Source: Tenodera sinensis
Lineage: Eukaryota; Arthropoda; Insecta; Mantodea; Mantidae
DNA length: 64,000 bases
NCBI GenBank assembly: GCA_030765045.1
Contig: CM060964.1
Location: forward strand, 139,852,868 to 139,916,867
Direction: 5' to 3'
Shown: positions 43,741 to 55,190 of the stretch, one piece after another
Position numbering within the stretch: the stretch's first letter is position 1
How the letters are laid out: each line of letters starts with the position of its first letter
Position numbers and translations under genes: made by a program
Notes under the pieces: generated by a model
What the model was told of the DNA's origin: nothing
The model's input: the letters and a program-made list of their open reading frames with translations, nothing else
Database searches by the model: none

Positions 43741-44321
43741 ACTGAGTTAACACATACGAATCATAAATAAATACATGCTGTGCAGTAAAAAACAAATGCT
43801 GAGCCATAATACACTTTGTGACTAAGTACAGGACAAAATAATAAAGCACACTGTAATAATTCAACCACATGATAACACCGTCACCTCTATACTGCACTTC
43901 CAGAGCAGAGAAAAACAAGTCAACCGCGTGACCTTGTGTACATCAGCTGCTGTTATCGTGTTTCCGTTTGCACAGTGGAAAAACACTGCATAGCAGTTCT
44001 TAAGTTTTTGGGTCTCTGTAGAAGTGGTGGTAAATTCCAGGCCAGAAATGGACCACATTCTAAAGTAATTACTAAAGATTTATTATGCTTAATAGCAACA
44101 AAAAGAAAATGGATGAGAAAATAAATAAAGGAGTAGACGAAATAAAGAAAATTTGGCAAATTTGTTAGGACAGAATGAGTTGTTACAATGCAAATGGCTG
44201 GTGTCATATTTCAAAAGGGCAGAAGAAAAGTAAAGGTAATTCAACATTCTTATATTTGGGTCAAGGGAACAAGAAGTAATTGAGCATGACAACCAATCTT
44301 TCTTTCTTTACCAGATTACCC
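43741..44321 (+). other. Intron stretch, nothing recognised
   Basis: AT-rich. Short frames on both strands show no known motif. Confidence 0.5.
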
Positions 44322-44659
44322 TCCCCTTATGTAGGACTTACAAGCCAGTGTCTAAGGTCAGACGTCTGTCTGGGAACACAAGAACCTATGGACTGGAGAG
44401 AGTGAAGACCTGGAAGCAGGTGGTCAGCCAAGCACCAGGTATGATAGTGAGGAAGAGGATGATATGAAATGCAGGCAAAGTCGATGATTGGAAAGGTGAT
44501 AGTGGAGCAATTGGTAGAATGAGTGGCAGAGGAAACCTGGAGAAAATCCGCCCTGCTGCCACTTTGTCCACTACGAATACCACATGCGGGTCCCTGGAAT
44601 CGAACCTGTGCCACCTAGGTGGTAGGCGAATGCTCTAACCGCTCGGCCATGGTCCCCCA
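44322..44659 (-). mobile_element. tRNA-derived SINE, second family
   Basis: On the minus strand the head reads GACCATGGCCGAGCGGTTAG with A box TGGCCGAGCGG, and later GGTTCGATTCC, a perfect B box, at tRNA-Ser/Leu-like spacing. The body (GGATTTTCTCCAGGTTTCC and following) runs to about 44330. The tail end is not sharply defined. The cloverleaf is not closed, so this is a retroposon and not a tRNA gene. Confidence 0.82.
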
Positions 44660-45567
44660 TGACAGCTAATCAAAGGAATTATCTCGAATAAATTAGGTAT
44701 ACAATTGGCAGTTTGCAAAATTGTCAATGTTTTTAGAATTGGCAAAATGAGTTCCAGTCTAAGACCAGTAATGGTGAAGCTTATTACTATGAAGTTCAAA
44801 TGTACAATGTTATCAATAGTACTTGTACTAGCTACTATTACAGAATGTATACTAGCTATATTTGTTTCAACCCTAGTGAACCTTGAACATTTGTTCATTC
44901 CTTGTGTTACTTATGATTGTGGTCAGTGTACTTTCAGCTACACTGTCTAACCTCTCCGACAGCTAGTTTGCAGTTCTTTCTCCCTTGCTGAGCTTTACTT
45001 CCTGCATTTTGTGACTAGGTGTGAATGGGCAACCTATTTCTATTTCCCCAATAACTAGCATGTTGTCTATATAACTGTTTCAATCGTTTCTTCTAACCTA
45101 ATACTATCATTTTCGTTACTGCCTGACATAACTGTATATTATTTTGCCATTACGCAAGCACATAATATTATTACATGTATAGGTATAACATTTTACTACA
45201 GACCTTGTTTAATATTCTTACTGTCTTTGTTGTGGTTGTTGACGTTGATTCTTGCCCTCTTCTCCTTGAAGATTCTATGTTGACTGTTGTGTTGTGATAT
45301 TCTTGTGGTCTTCCAGACTGCCATTGTCCTGATGACTACAGATTTAATCAGGTCCAGGCATTTGGATGCCACATTTATAATCTTATTCCAGTGAATTCAG
45401 TATACTGGAGAAGCTGTATTGGTCTGTGACGTCACTGTGTCAATCTCTCTTTCGATGTTCACTTCTGTCACTGTTGATGTACTTATATCTGTATGTTGTT
45501 GTTGTTTATGTGCATGTAAATTACTTGTATTTGCTGCAGCTAGTTTATGTCGGTACATGTGTAACTT
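44660..45567 (+). other. Intron stretch, nothing recognised
   Basis: AT-rich with a few 80-90 codon chance frames. No motif. Confidence 0.5.
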
Positions 45568-45577
45568 GTCAGGGTAT

Positions 45578-45820
45578 CGCCCACCTCAATAGCGTGATGG
45601 TTAGCGTGTCTGCCTCATGTTCAAGAGGTCGCGAGTTCGAATCTTGCTTAGGGTAAGTTATCCGGGTAAGGCTTTTTCCGAGGTTTTCCCTTATCCTGAG
45701 AAGACGAATGTCAGGTAACTTAAAGCTCCATGGACCTCGGGCTCATTTGAGCACCATTTCACCTGTTTCATTCATTCACTGGACATATGGCGCAATGTTG
45801 GAGGATGTTAAAAATAAAAA
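45578..45820 (+). mobile_element. tRNA-derived SINE, full length with 10-bp TSD
   Basis: GTCAGGGTAT lies at 45568-45577 and 45821-45830. The head has A-box-like TAGCGTGATGGTTAGCGTG and B box GAGTTCGAATC. The body shares TTTTCCCTTATCCTGAGAAG with the copy at 32093. The 3' end is GGCGCAATGTTGGAGGATGT and an A-rich tail. This is the best-preserved SINE in the window. Confidence 0.93.
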
Positions 45821-45830
45821 GTCAGGGTAT

Positions 45831-46525
45831 GTACAATCTGTTACTTGGGTCTATTTTGAAATGAAAACACCCAAATTAAACAAGTGACTATATTTATATT
45901 ATTCACTGTTTAATAATGTTGTTGACATAACTATATTTCAAAATAACTATGGACAGGTACAGCAGTTTCTGTTGGACAAGTGTACTAGCGTATCTCTCTG
46001 TTTATCACACACTAAAACTGTTAACAAGTATCTGAAATTAGTTAACTCATATTATTATGTAGCACGAATTCCTATCTGTAGTTATGGGTTAACCATTATG
46101 TGTATCTTCAGGTGTGGTCTCTTGCAAAATGTTTGTCTAATTCCAATAGTTTTACAGCACACAGATAGTGACATCTTATTCGTGCGAGTGCCTATAGTGA
46201 ACTGAATGGAATGCACCCTACCTTTGATCATCTCTGCTTCTTACGTTGATACCTACATACTTAAATCCCATGGATTCTCATAATGACGTAGTATTTGCAT
46301 TACCTATCACAGCTTTAGGTTCAAGAAATGTTTGAAATATTACAGTTGAAAAGGCAAAACCATTCATGGAACATTGTAGAGGCTTGCCTTTTCCTTGTGT
46401 CTCTCCTGCTTGCATCTGTTATCGTTTATAACGGTCACAATGCCAACATGAACATATTTATGTGGCACACATATATTTGCCAGTGCTACATTACTGTACT
46501 GCTATTGTATAATAATATTATAAGT
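45831..46525 (+). other. Intron stretch, nothing recognised
   Basis: AT-rich with chance frames only. Confidence 0.5.
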
Positions 46526-46537
46526 ATTAAATTACGT

Positions 46538-46693
46538 TTAATTTAAAAGGTGAGTTAATTAATAACACTGAACAACACTTACAACAAGTGTATGTATTTG
46601 TTGTAAGTGCTGTTCAGTGTTATTAATTAACTCACCTTTTAAATTAAATTAATTACAACAACACTGTTTTCAAACTTCTATGAAAGGAAGATA
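46538..46693. mobile_element. Hairpin-type non-autonomous element with 12-bp flanking repeat
   Basis: ATTAAATTACGT lies at 46526-46537 and 46694-46705. Inside, 46540-46587 pairs with 46598-46645 at 47 of 48 positions around a 10-base loop. It is followed by TTACAACAACACTGTTTTCA and a short tail. The same GTTGTAA/GTTTTCAAACTTC sequence borders the inner edges of the foldback arms at 9735 and 10443, so these belong to one family. Confidence 0.8.
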
Positions 46694-46929
46694 ATTAAAT
46701 TACGTGTTTATGAAGTGTACATAATAACATATCCACCAGTATGATATTAAAGCAAAAGTAGCAGTACCCTTATGTGAATATAAGAAGAAAGTATTAATTG
46801 ATTATACTTGAGGTACAGAACATATGTTATGCCTTTAAGGCATTTTGGGGGAAGACTGTAATACCGTCTCAGTTTCAACATATTTTTCTTTGTTGTAGCT
46901 TTTTTTTTACACACTCCTTCCCTGTTGTT

Positions 46930-47700
46930 CTTAATATTATAGCGCATTCCACCCTTAGAAGACAGTACACGTTAAATGGAGCGCAGTGTTGCAACATGTA
47001 CTAGTTGCAAATCTTTCTCCAAACGCGAACCCGAGGTGGCTGGAGACCTGTACTTAGTCCTTCAATTGCTGCTTGACGGGCACTTTTAACTTTGGTATCC
47101 CTGCATGTCTTTGTCACTGTATGGCCTAAATTTACAAATGACTCGTCTGTATAAACGATTGATTTCCCCTTGGTCCCTAAACCTTTTTATGTCTTTTAGA
47201 TATTTATGTCGCCATCTGATGGTATTGTCTCTTTCTATTAATGTGCACTTGTTACCCTTCTTTCATATTTGGACCCCAAATCATGTAAGAACCGACTAAG
47301 AGTGGCCATTGAGAAATTTGGTAGTGTTGACCCATGACAAAATTATATTCAGCATGGGTGGAATATTTGCAAACTGTAAAGAATGAACAATTCGCCGCAC
47401 TCCACTTTGCACTATTCACAATATCACTATATACTTCTTTTTTTTTATTTTCTCGCCCTTTTTGCTTTCTTTTTCGATGGCGTTCTTAGAGGTCCTTTCA
47501 TTACTTCCTTTTTAATCCTATACATTACTGCTTCTCAACACCCGATAGCCTTAGCTGTTTCTTTTACTGCCTTACTTACACACAGTTTACTTGAAAAACA
47601 ATCTAACACATTCATAATTATTTGGCGTTCCTTATTTCTTAATTTACCAGCATATCGTCTCTTCCTAGCTTCCCCCTCCATAACTACAAATATTTACGAA
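46930..47700 (-). pseudogene. Tc1/IS630-type transposase relic
   Basis: On the minus strand the N-terminus reads MEGEARKRRYAGKLRNKERQ, then IIMNVLDCFSSKLCVSKAVK and ETAKAIGC-stop (helix-turn-helix). A later frame gives SIVYTDESFVNLGHTVTKTC and ARQAAIEGLSTGLQPPRV. VYTDESFVN..HT is the first-Asp motif of the same clade as the deletion derivative at 29873. Stops and shifts are frequent. The third catalytic block is missing. Confidence 0.72.
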
Positions 47701-48884
47701 AATATTAAACAAATAATGCAACAACAGCTCATAGATTCCACACAGTTACACACACGGTTACACACACGCCTTCTTTCGAACTAATACTAGTGCTGCTCCT
47801 TATACTATCTTCTGTGTCAGGGCTGGCGCAAGAATATGCTGAATAGATGAATACCTTTTGTTTGCCTTACTGAATAAAAGAAAGAGGTTATGGCCTTTTG
47901 GTTTATTTTAAAAACTTTCTCCAACCCTCCTCAACATTTGTTCTCGCTGGTTCCCTGATGTAAACTCAATAACAAAAAAGGTTTCACACTGCGTAACTTT
48001 TGCAGTGCACAGATATAGAATTTTCCGAAAACATTTAATTTAAAAAATTATAACACTTAACTGAGTAAACATAGAGAATTCAAAGTAGGCAGGTAGTAGC
48101 ACTATAGTTTACTCTACCTAAGAACAAAATATAGACGCATTCTGGCAGTTAGTTTGTTAGTGCGTGATGAGTATAGAAACAGCACATATCGGACTTGTAT
48201 TGAAAAAAACGTTTTCTGAAGAAATTTGGGCCTATAGAAATGTATAACAACTCTAAAAAGGATATAACCTGATAGAGAAAAAAATTCTGCGTATGATAAT
48301 GTGTTCAAACCTGAAATTTATAACAACTGAATATTTGGACCATGCTATTAGGAACCTGGCAACAGAGCGAAGGTAGAAAAGGACGAGGCTAATGGCAACT
48401 TATATGCGCTAGATAGAGACAGATATATCCCATTCAACTCCATACTGTCATCTAAGAGTGGGACAAGGTATAGAAGTTATATTTGATTGCTTGGCTTTTT
48501 GCTTTTGGATTTCCCAAGATAGAATTTTTGGATTACTTCTCCTGCACATACTTCCAAGTTTGCCAGTTACTCTGTGTTATGGCCAAATTTTCTCTTGCTA
48601 TTTTGATGTTTCCTTTTTAAACAGCTGTAGGTTTTTCTGGTAAAATCCTATGAATACGCAGTAAAGTTCTTGAGAAATCTTGTTGTTTGTTGTATTTGTT
48701 TATGATAATATTAGCCAGTACTTTCTGGGTCTCGGCTCCTTTTGTAGTTCCATGAATTTGTCTGATAAAACTGGCAAGTGAAAATCACCCTGACTTTTTT
48801 CAAATGTTTTCTGTCTCAAGTTGTCCATTCAGACAGAATGTTAAGCAAGTGATTCTAAGGATAAAGACAAATCTATGTCACATT
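47701..48884 (+). other. Intron stretch, nothing recognised
   Basis: AT-rich, no motif-bearing frame. Confidence 0.5.
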
Positions 48885-49135
48885 CCAATAATCATCAGCA
48901 GCATCATCACCATCACCACCACCACCACCACCACCACCACCACCACCACCACCACCACCACCACCACCACCACCACCACCACCACCACGACCACCACCAC
49001 GACGACCACCACCACCACCACCACCACCACCACCACGACCACCACCACCACGACCACCACCACCACCACGACCACCACGACCACGACGACCACCACCACC
49101 ACGACCACCAATACCGCCACCACCATCATCATCAT
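48885..49135 (+). repeat. Interrupted (CAC)n microsatellite
   Basis: A run of CAC units from 48905, pure for about 80 bases, then interrupted by at least a dozen CGA units, with ATC units at both ends. It has the same base motif as the 18850 array but is old and interrupted. Confidence 0.95.
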
Positions 49136-49657
49136 CTTAACCATTTATGTGAACGAATGGTGGTGATTATTTGCTAAAACTGTTTGTCTTTCATATTAGT
49201 CTCTTCCTGAAATATTATTGATGTACTCACCCAAGGTTCTCAGTATGAAGGATTTTGAAAGCCCTGCTTTTCACACTAACAGTGCTATTCTCAAAATGGT
49301 TAAATTATATTACTTTAAATAGGGTTTAGAAAATATCTGTTTAATTCATAAAATTAGGAAGTTTAATTAGCAGCTACAACAAGATAATTTGCAACTTAAA
49401 CGTAAACTATAACAAATCCAAAGCAGTTGATTTGAGATATCAACCTGCCCTAGCTTAAATTTCGGTTACTCTCAAGTAGGAGAGCAATTATGTATTTCTG
49501 AATATGATTTTAAATATTAATGTAGGTTTGTAATTTTTCCAGATAAGAGGAAAATAGTAGTTGTTTTTTCCATTATTGTAGTTGAAACTTCATAAAATTG
49601 GTTTTACTTTTGAAGTACAATATTTATTTCAATATTAGAACCATTTTGTAGGCATTT
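49136..49657 (+). other. Intron stretch, nothing recognised
   Basis: AT-rich sequence between the CAC array and LINE-B copy 2. Confidence 0.5.
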
Positions 49658-51455
49658 AGCCACCATAAACACCCTAACACAATGGTTTATTGCTACCAGA
49701 TATGGAAGAAATATATCTAAATATAAACAAGTACACCCCGGCTTACCACAAGGCACAGTGCTCAGCACTACACTTTTTAATATATTTATTAATGATCTCC
49801 CGCAACAAATACAAGAATCAAGTGTGAAGTGTGCACTATTTGCTGATGACTTAGTAATGTGGACTTCAAAACCAAAAAACAAAAGTACAAGACTAGAAAA
49901 AACCATGCAACAATCCTTAAACACCTACAAAAGTGAACCAAAGAAAATTTAATGACTGTTAATACAATAAAATCAAACTACCAAATCTTTTCACTAAGAA
50001 GAAAACCATTAAAAATAAAACTAAATTTTGAGGGTCAACAATTACCAGAAACAAAGGAAGCAAAGTATTTAGGAGTTACATTTGATACCAAACTTACATG
50101 AACCAAACAAATACCTTTCACTGTTAAAACGTCTAACAGGAATGAAGTGGGGATGTTCCAGAGCAACTCTTAACACAACATGCAATGTATATATAAAGCC
50201 ATTATTTACTTACTGCAGCGAAGTTCTTGTAACAACAAACACAAAAAAATTCAAATCTTTCAAAACCAAAGTCTGAGACTAATTACAGGTGGTATCAAAA
50301 CCACACCAATAGCAGCTATGGAAATACTAACCAACCAATACCACATTGAATATAAAATTGAAAAATCGGCTCTTATTCAACACGAAAAGTTGATCAGATT
50401 CCCATTCAATACATGGCACAAGAGAAATTTTACACATACACTAAAGACTCAGGAGAGCTTTCTTTCCAAAATTCAAGACATCAAGAAGAATGTATACCTT
50501 CCTAATTCAAAGGAAAACTTCATATCTAAAGTCAGTCCGACACAAACATTAGACATCACATATTATTTACACCTGACAGAAGAAGTTAAAAAAAGTGATA
50601 CTCCAACTATTGTTCTAAAATTATTGGCATTAGAGACAATCCATACTAGATTTCCAGAACACGAATGGCTCCATATTTATACTGATGGATCATAGATATC
50701 AAACCGAGATGGAGCAGGGGCTGGAGTCACGTGTCACCTCTTTTCCTATTACAAATCTTTAAGTTATGGAACTACAAACTTTGATGGAGAAATTGAAGCA
50801 ATTCAAATGGCCCTACAAAATCTTTTGTATAGAATTTCACATTTTCATCAAGCAGTTATTCTCTCAGACTCCAGGGCGGCAATTATAGCAATTACTTCCA
50901 AGTTGTCACCAAAAAACCAAACAATTATAGAATGTTGGAAAATCCTTACCCATCTAACCGCACTTCAAAAACACCTAGTCTTCCAATGGATACCAGCTCA
51001 CTGTGGACTGAGTGGTAATGAGAAAGCTGATTTTCTTGCTAAAAGGCGTACCGCAATGTGCAGAAATCTATAGTTAATCTACCATTTTATGCAGCTAAAA
51101 GATTAGTCAACTCTGAATTCAAAAAAATTATTGCAAAATATTACTATGAAAAATCAAAAAATAAAAGATGGAAACTACCAAACATTCAAACAGTAATTCC
51201 TGAGTGTCCTCAAAAAACGGCAGTTGCAACCTTCAGGTTGATTACAGGACATGATTGTCTGGCAAAACATTTAAACAGAATTGGGATATATTCTTCACCA
51301 CTCTGTCCTCTATGTGATCTGCAAGAGGAAATGGACCGAGACCACCTTCAAATATGCCTGGCCACTTCTAGCACCCCATCCATCAGTGAAAAATATTGGA
51401 GAGCAAGAGAATTAATGACTTCATTGTCAGAAATCCAGCATTAGTTAACAACATT
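49658..51455 (+). mobile_element. LINE-B related copy, 5'-truncated
   Basis: It starts inside the RT domain and runs to the stop codon and a short AACAAC tail (about 51455). Its sequence is clearly a relative of LINE-B, not an identical copy. Its last ~70 bases match the 3' end of the composite elements at 56243 and 59468 better than LINE-B itself does. Confidence 0.85.
49680..51444 (+). pseudogene. LINE-B-type RT (C-terminal part) and RNase H, broken
   Basis: RT pieces are GLPQGTVLSTTLFNIFINDL (about 49740) and CALFADDLVMWTS with FADD (about 49830), then ECAK-type thumb sequence. RNase H reads EWLHIYTDGS-stop (about 50665-50694), EIEAIQMALQ, AVILSDSRAAI and FQWIPAHCGLSGNEKADFLA. The finger CPLCDLQEEMDRDHLQIC and the ending SEKYWRARELMTSLSEIQH close the frame. 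Stops at 49950 and 50693 and three frame changes are visible. The intact AT-free FNIFINDLP block shows what the LINE-B AT expansion disrupted. Confidence 0.87.
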
Positions 51456-51593
51456 ATTCATGACCCTATTAATGAAAACAACTACTTAGAATACTGTGTA
51501 TAAGATACTGCAGTACATTGTATAGATTGTAGCCTTAATATAAGGTTTACTTTCTCAAAAGCAAATAAGAGTCAAGTTAAATCATTAGTCGAC

Positions 51594-51640
51594 ATCACTG
51601 ATGACCAAGTAGTTGAACGCCCTTAAATCAAAATCAATAG
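51594..51640 (+). mobile_element. 5'-truncated LINE tail
   Basis: CACTGATGACCAAGTAGTTG and AACGCCCTTAAATC match the LINE tail at 20171-20215. Possible GACAT duplications flank it but are too short to rely on. Confidence 0.6.
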
Positions 51641-51719
51641 ACATTGAGATGGTAATTATTATTTATTTATGCCAACAAACTTACTGTTGGTTTTTTTAAA
51701 CACACAGGCCGTGTGTGGG

Positions 51720-52010
51720 CAATGTTTGAGAGGTAGAACTGGAACTTAAAAATTCAATGCCACAGCTGGGACCCGAATCACAGTCCTTCCGCTTACCAGG
51801 CGGCTGCTCTAACCATTGAGCCACTGTGACAATCCGCCAGAATGGTTTACCGGAATAAATACGAACTGGTTTGAGAATTCAATGCCATTCTGGCAGATTG
51901 TCACAGTGGCTCAATGGTTAGAGCAGGTGCCTGATAAGCGGAAGGTCTGTGATTCGGGTCCCAGCTGTGGCATTGAATTTTTAAGTTCCAGTTCTACCTC
52001 TCAGACATTG
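51720..52010. repeat. Head-to-head palindrome of two tRNA-derived SINE units
   Basis: 51720-51845 and 51885-52010 are 126-base near-perfect reverse complements with a 39-base spacer. Each arm carries a tRNA-like head: A box TGGCTCAATGG, then GGTTAGAGCAGG, and a B-box-like TGATTCGGGTCCC. The heads face away from each other and lie near the centre, so Pol III transcription would run outward in both directions. No SINE tail or target duplication was found. Confidence 0.85.
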
Positions 52011-53568
52011 AGAACTATCTTACTTCACAAATAAAGCATAAAACTGGCACTTAACATAGCTCTTAATGTGGAGTTAAACTGTAAAACACACTTCAGCAGC
52101 AAAACAAGGGAAATGCAAGGCAAGTTAATTGTGTAAAGGTGCTCCTTTGTTATTGTTACCTGCTGTTATTAAAATGTGACTCAAAATCTATAAATGCACA
52201 AAATAAGCTCTCCAGATATTAAACAGTTAAAAGAAATAACTATTGATGACTTCTGGCTCTTTAACTTGACATTTATTTATTTATTTTTTTTTTTCTTCCC
52301 TTTTTCTCTGTACGTAATTTCTGTATTTAATAGGAAACTGCAAAGCAGTATGTTGTTTACTCGGTAGGTATACAAGATGTTAGGGGTGTGTATGCATTGA
52401 CTTTAACAGCGAATTCTTTAAGTTAAGCTGAAACATGGGTTTCTCTACCAATTTCCTCCATAGTACATAGTTGCATAAATAAAAAATAAAATTGGTCAAA
52501 TGTTTGATTGCCAATATATTGCTATTCTTTATCAATTACTTTTGCAATTAGCATAGAGAGATACAGCTTCAAAAGATGAGCTATTTGTATGTTTTCCATT
52601 TGTTGCTCAAAATGATTTGTTTAGCCACAAAATTATATCAAATAATTGGAATCCAGCATGTCTCTTGTAATAAATTCCTGGACATACACTTGGCAAGCAT
52701 GCAGTTTTGGTATGTGTGTAGAATGAAAGATTAGGAATGTTGAGAGTAAAAGCTACCTGCTGAGGTCTCATGAAGAAAACCACCCCTCCTCACATTACTT
52801 GCAGCAGCTGATAACAAACACACTGACATGTGGCAAATCCAGTTTTCTAGGGCTAGTCTGGTTTAGGCTTTCAACCATTGTATGTGTGAATGTATGGATC
52901 ACAGTAGAAGCTGCATTAGTAAACAAAACATTTGCCTTTTCAGTCCTCCTCTGTTGCCAGACTGTTCAGATAACATCTTCAATAATGATCAATTATCTCC
53001 TTTGCCTTTTACAATAGATGAATTTGTTATTAGAGTTTTTTGTTTGTCATATTTAAATCTACCATCATGCTAAGTCTGCACACTCATACACCTAACATCC
53101 TGTATATAACATTGTCCAAATTACACAACATAGAATTATATTACAAATAAATGTAGTTTCTGCTATAGCAACAATTAGTGCTTGGCAGGTTGGTTTGCTT
53201 AAGGTTTTGGATCTCCACCTCAGTAGAAATGAATGAGAAGGGGTTCTTCCCCCCCCCCCCCCCCCCTGCTTCTGAAGTTTTAGCTTATTGTCCAAAGTGT
53301 AGCTTCTTTATTGTAAATTTTTTAATGTTAATGTAATACAAAGACTTTATTATGGAATTTTCATCAGGAAAAGAACATAAGGATTGTTATTTAAAATAAA
53401 ATCTAATGCATTTCAATAAGAAACAATATCAAACTTTAGTCTTATTACACTAGTCATCTTTTATTACTGATAGTAGAAAATATTTTGGGTATGAATGTCT
53501 TGTTTCTATTGTTTTAGCTGCTGTTAAACATATATGTTAAACTTCTTTTTAATGTTGTATTTTTCCAG
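52011..53568 (+). other. Intron before scrib exon 6, no gene seen
   Basis: AT-rich with a T run (52278-52292) and an 18-base C run (53249-53266). The TTTTTCCAG acceptor closes it. Confidence 0.5.
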
Positions 53569-53703
53569 GATGCTTTACAAGCTCAAATGGTGATAAAAAG
53601 AATGAGTGAAATGATAGATTCAAAGCCCAGTGCCCAAGATACATCATTAGGTGCAGCTTTTGTCAACAATAATGGTGTTCACGACCAAGAAAATAATGTG
53701 GAA
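53569..53703 (+). CDS. scrib: scrib coding exon 6 of 7 in window
   Basis: The acceptor is TTTTTCCAG and the donor GTAAGG. 45 codons: DALQAQMVIKRMSEMIDSKP, then SAQDTSLGAAFVNNNGVHDQ and ENNVE. The first 12 residues complete the conserved KSLEQDALQAQMV block begun in exon 5, which confirms the join over 11.9 kb. The rest is Asn/Ser-rich and probably disordered, as expected near the scribble C-terminus. Phase 0 at both ends. Confidence 0.92.
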
Positions 53704-54135
53704 GTAAGGACAAAGAGCTTTTTTTATTCTCTCCTCCCATTTTAGTACCTATTATATCTTATTTTGTGTGTGTGTGTGTGGCGCGCGCGCAAGAGAGAGG
53801 GAGAGTGAGTGTGTGAAAGAAGAGAGAGACATTACTGCAGATTGAGTGCTAAAAATGGTAAAATGTCCTATTGGAAATGGGAACTGTGGAGCCCTTCTCT
53901 GTGAACATTATTTCATCTGTCACCAATAATCAGTAGGCTCATTATGGATTTTTGACAAACATGCTTTTTCAGCTTTTCCACTTATAAGGATGAATACCAG
54001 GTAACTTCAAATGCTGAAGGTCTAGACATATTTGCACCTTCGTTTCTTGAAAGATAGTACAGTTGGCTACCAAGAGGAGGAGGAGGATGGTGTTGACGGC
54101 AGCGGCGATGATGATGATGATTGTTGTTGTTGTTG

Positions 54136-54188
<53 letters not shown>

Positions 54189-55188
54189 GTTATTATTATG
54201 ACGATGTTGGATTAAAGTATATTTGATAAATGAATTTGAAAACTGTATGATTTAAAAAAAAAATTTTATATATATATATATTCCCTTTCCTTTTGCTTTA
54301 ATGTTAAAGTTTGGTTCCTTTATGAATAGTTCAGTATTTGGCAGAACATAGTTCACTTAGCAATATTCTAAAGAATTCTTATTATATGTATAGCTATTCT
54401 CATGTACCAACTCATTTCATATGTCCTAAATATGAGAATAAACATCTGATATCTGTTAGAACTTCCAACTTGTAAATATGCAATAATGAAAAAAGCAGTG
54501 AATTGTATATATAAATAGGATAAACTGAAAGAGTGGGGTAGTCAAGACTCCAAAACCACATAGATGGCAACATGACTAGTGGAGGAAACCCGTATTACAA
54601 ATCCTAGTCCTCCAAGTTAGGTGTTTATCGTTGGGCTGGTAACCTAATATAGTAAAAAACTAGATATTCATCATCTTCATACAGAGTCAGCTAAAAAGGA
54701 GGTATGTAGGGTGCGCTAGGAAATGCTGGATGTAATTAAATAAGCATAAATTATAAAAAGGGAACAGGCATAGTTGCCTAATCCATATAGTTAAAAAAAC
54801 ATAATTATTTCAGTGTACAGGTTTCCAAATTCTTATTACTGAAACATAGTATGCAGTTACGCAAGTTGAGGGCTTTATGTAGATATGTATGGCATCATAG
54901 AATAATATTTAAACCATTAATGATGCTCAGAAATATATGTGTATGCATTCAGTTTCCATAAATAAATTAGCATCAAATTAAATACATACCTCTGCCATTG
55001 AGCTTAATCACTTAATCAACTGTGCATCTGTTAACGTACAGAACACATTATGTGTTTAAAGCATAGCCTTGAAACACGCTTTAATTGATGTCCTGAAAAT
55101 AAATGTAGGAATACTTTTGAATAAGGAAATCATCCACTTTTTTTTAATTTGGCTTTGAGATGATAATAGAAATGTATTGAAATATTAC
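53704..55188 (+). other. scrib intron with simple repeats only
   Basis: It contains a TG/GC/GA simple-repeat stretch (53768-53832) and a compound trinucleotide array (54072-54201). No gene or transposon recognised. Confidence 0.5.
54072..54201 (+). repeat. Compound trinucleotide array (GAG, GAT, TTG, TTA)
   Basis: Short runs of AGG and GAT lead into six TTG units (54121-54138) and about 20 TTA units with two interruptions. Confidence 0.92.
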
Positions 55189-55190
55189 TA

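Noticed and set aside
45590..45660. Functional tRNA gene (A and B boxes)
   Set aside because: The boxes belong to the head of a SINE with TSD and poly-A tail. No closed acceptor stem.
47383..47784. 133-codon plus-strand frame with hydrophobic runs, a possible membrane protein
   Set aside because: The opposite strand reads as a Tc1-type transposase with HTH and TDES motifs. The plus frame is its complement.
48804..49177. Poly-Thr, poly-His and poly-Val frames
   Set aside because: Artefacts of the interrupted CAC array.
51898..51970. Functional tRNA-Ile-like gene
   Set aside because: The same head is present inverted in the left arm and the stems do not close into a cloverleaf; treated as SINE-derived palindrome arms.
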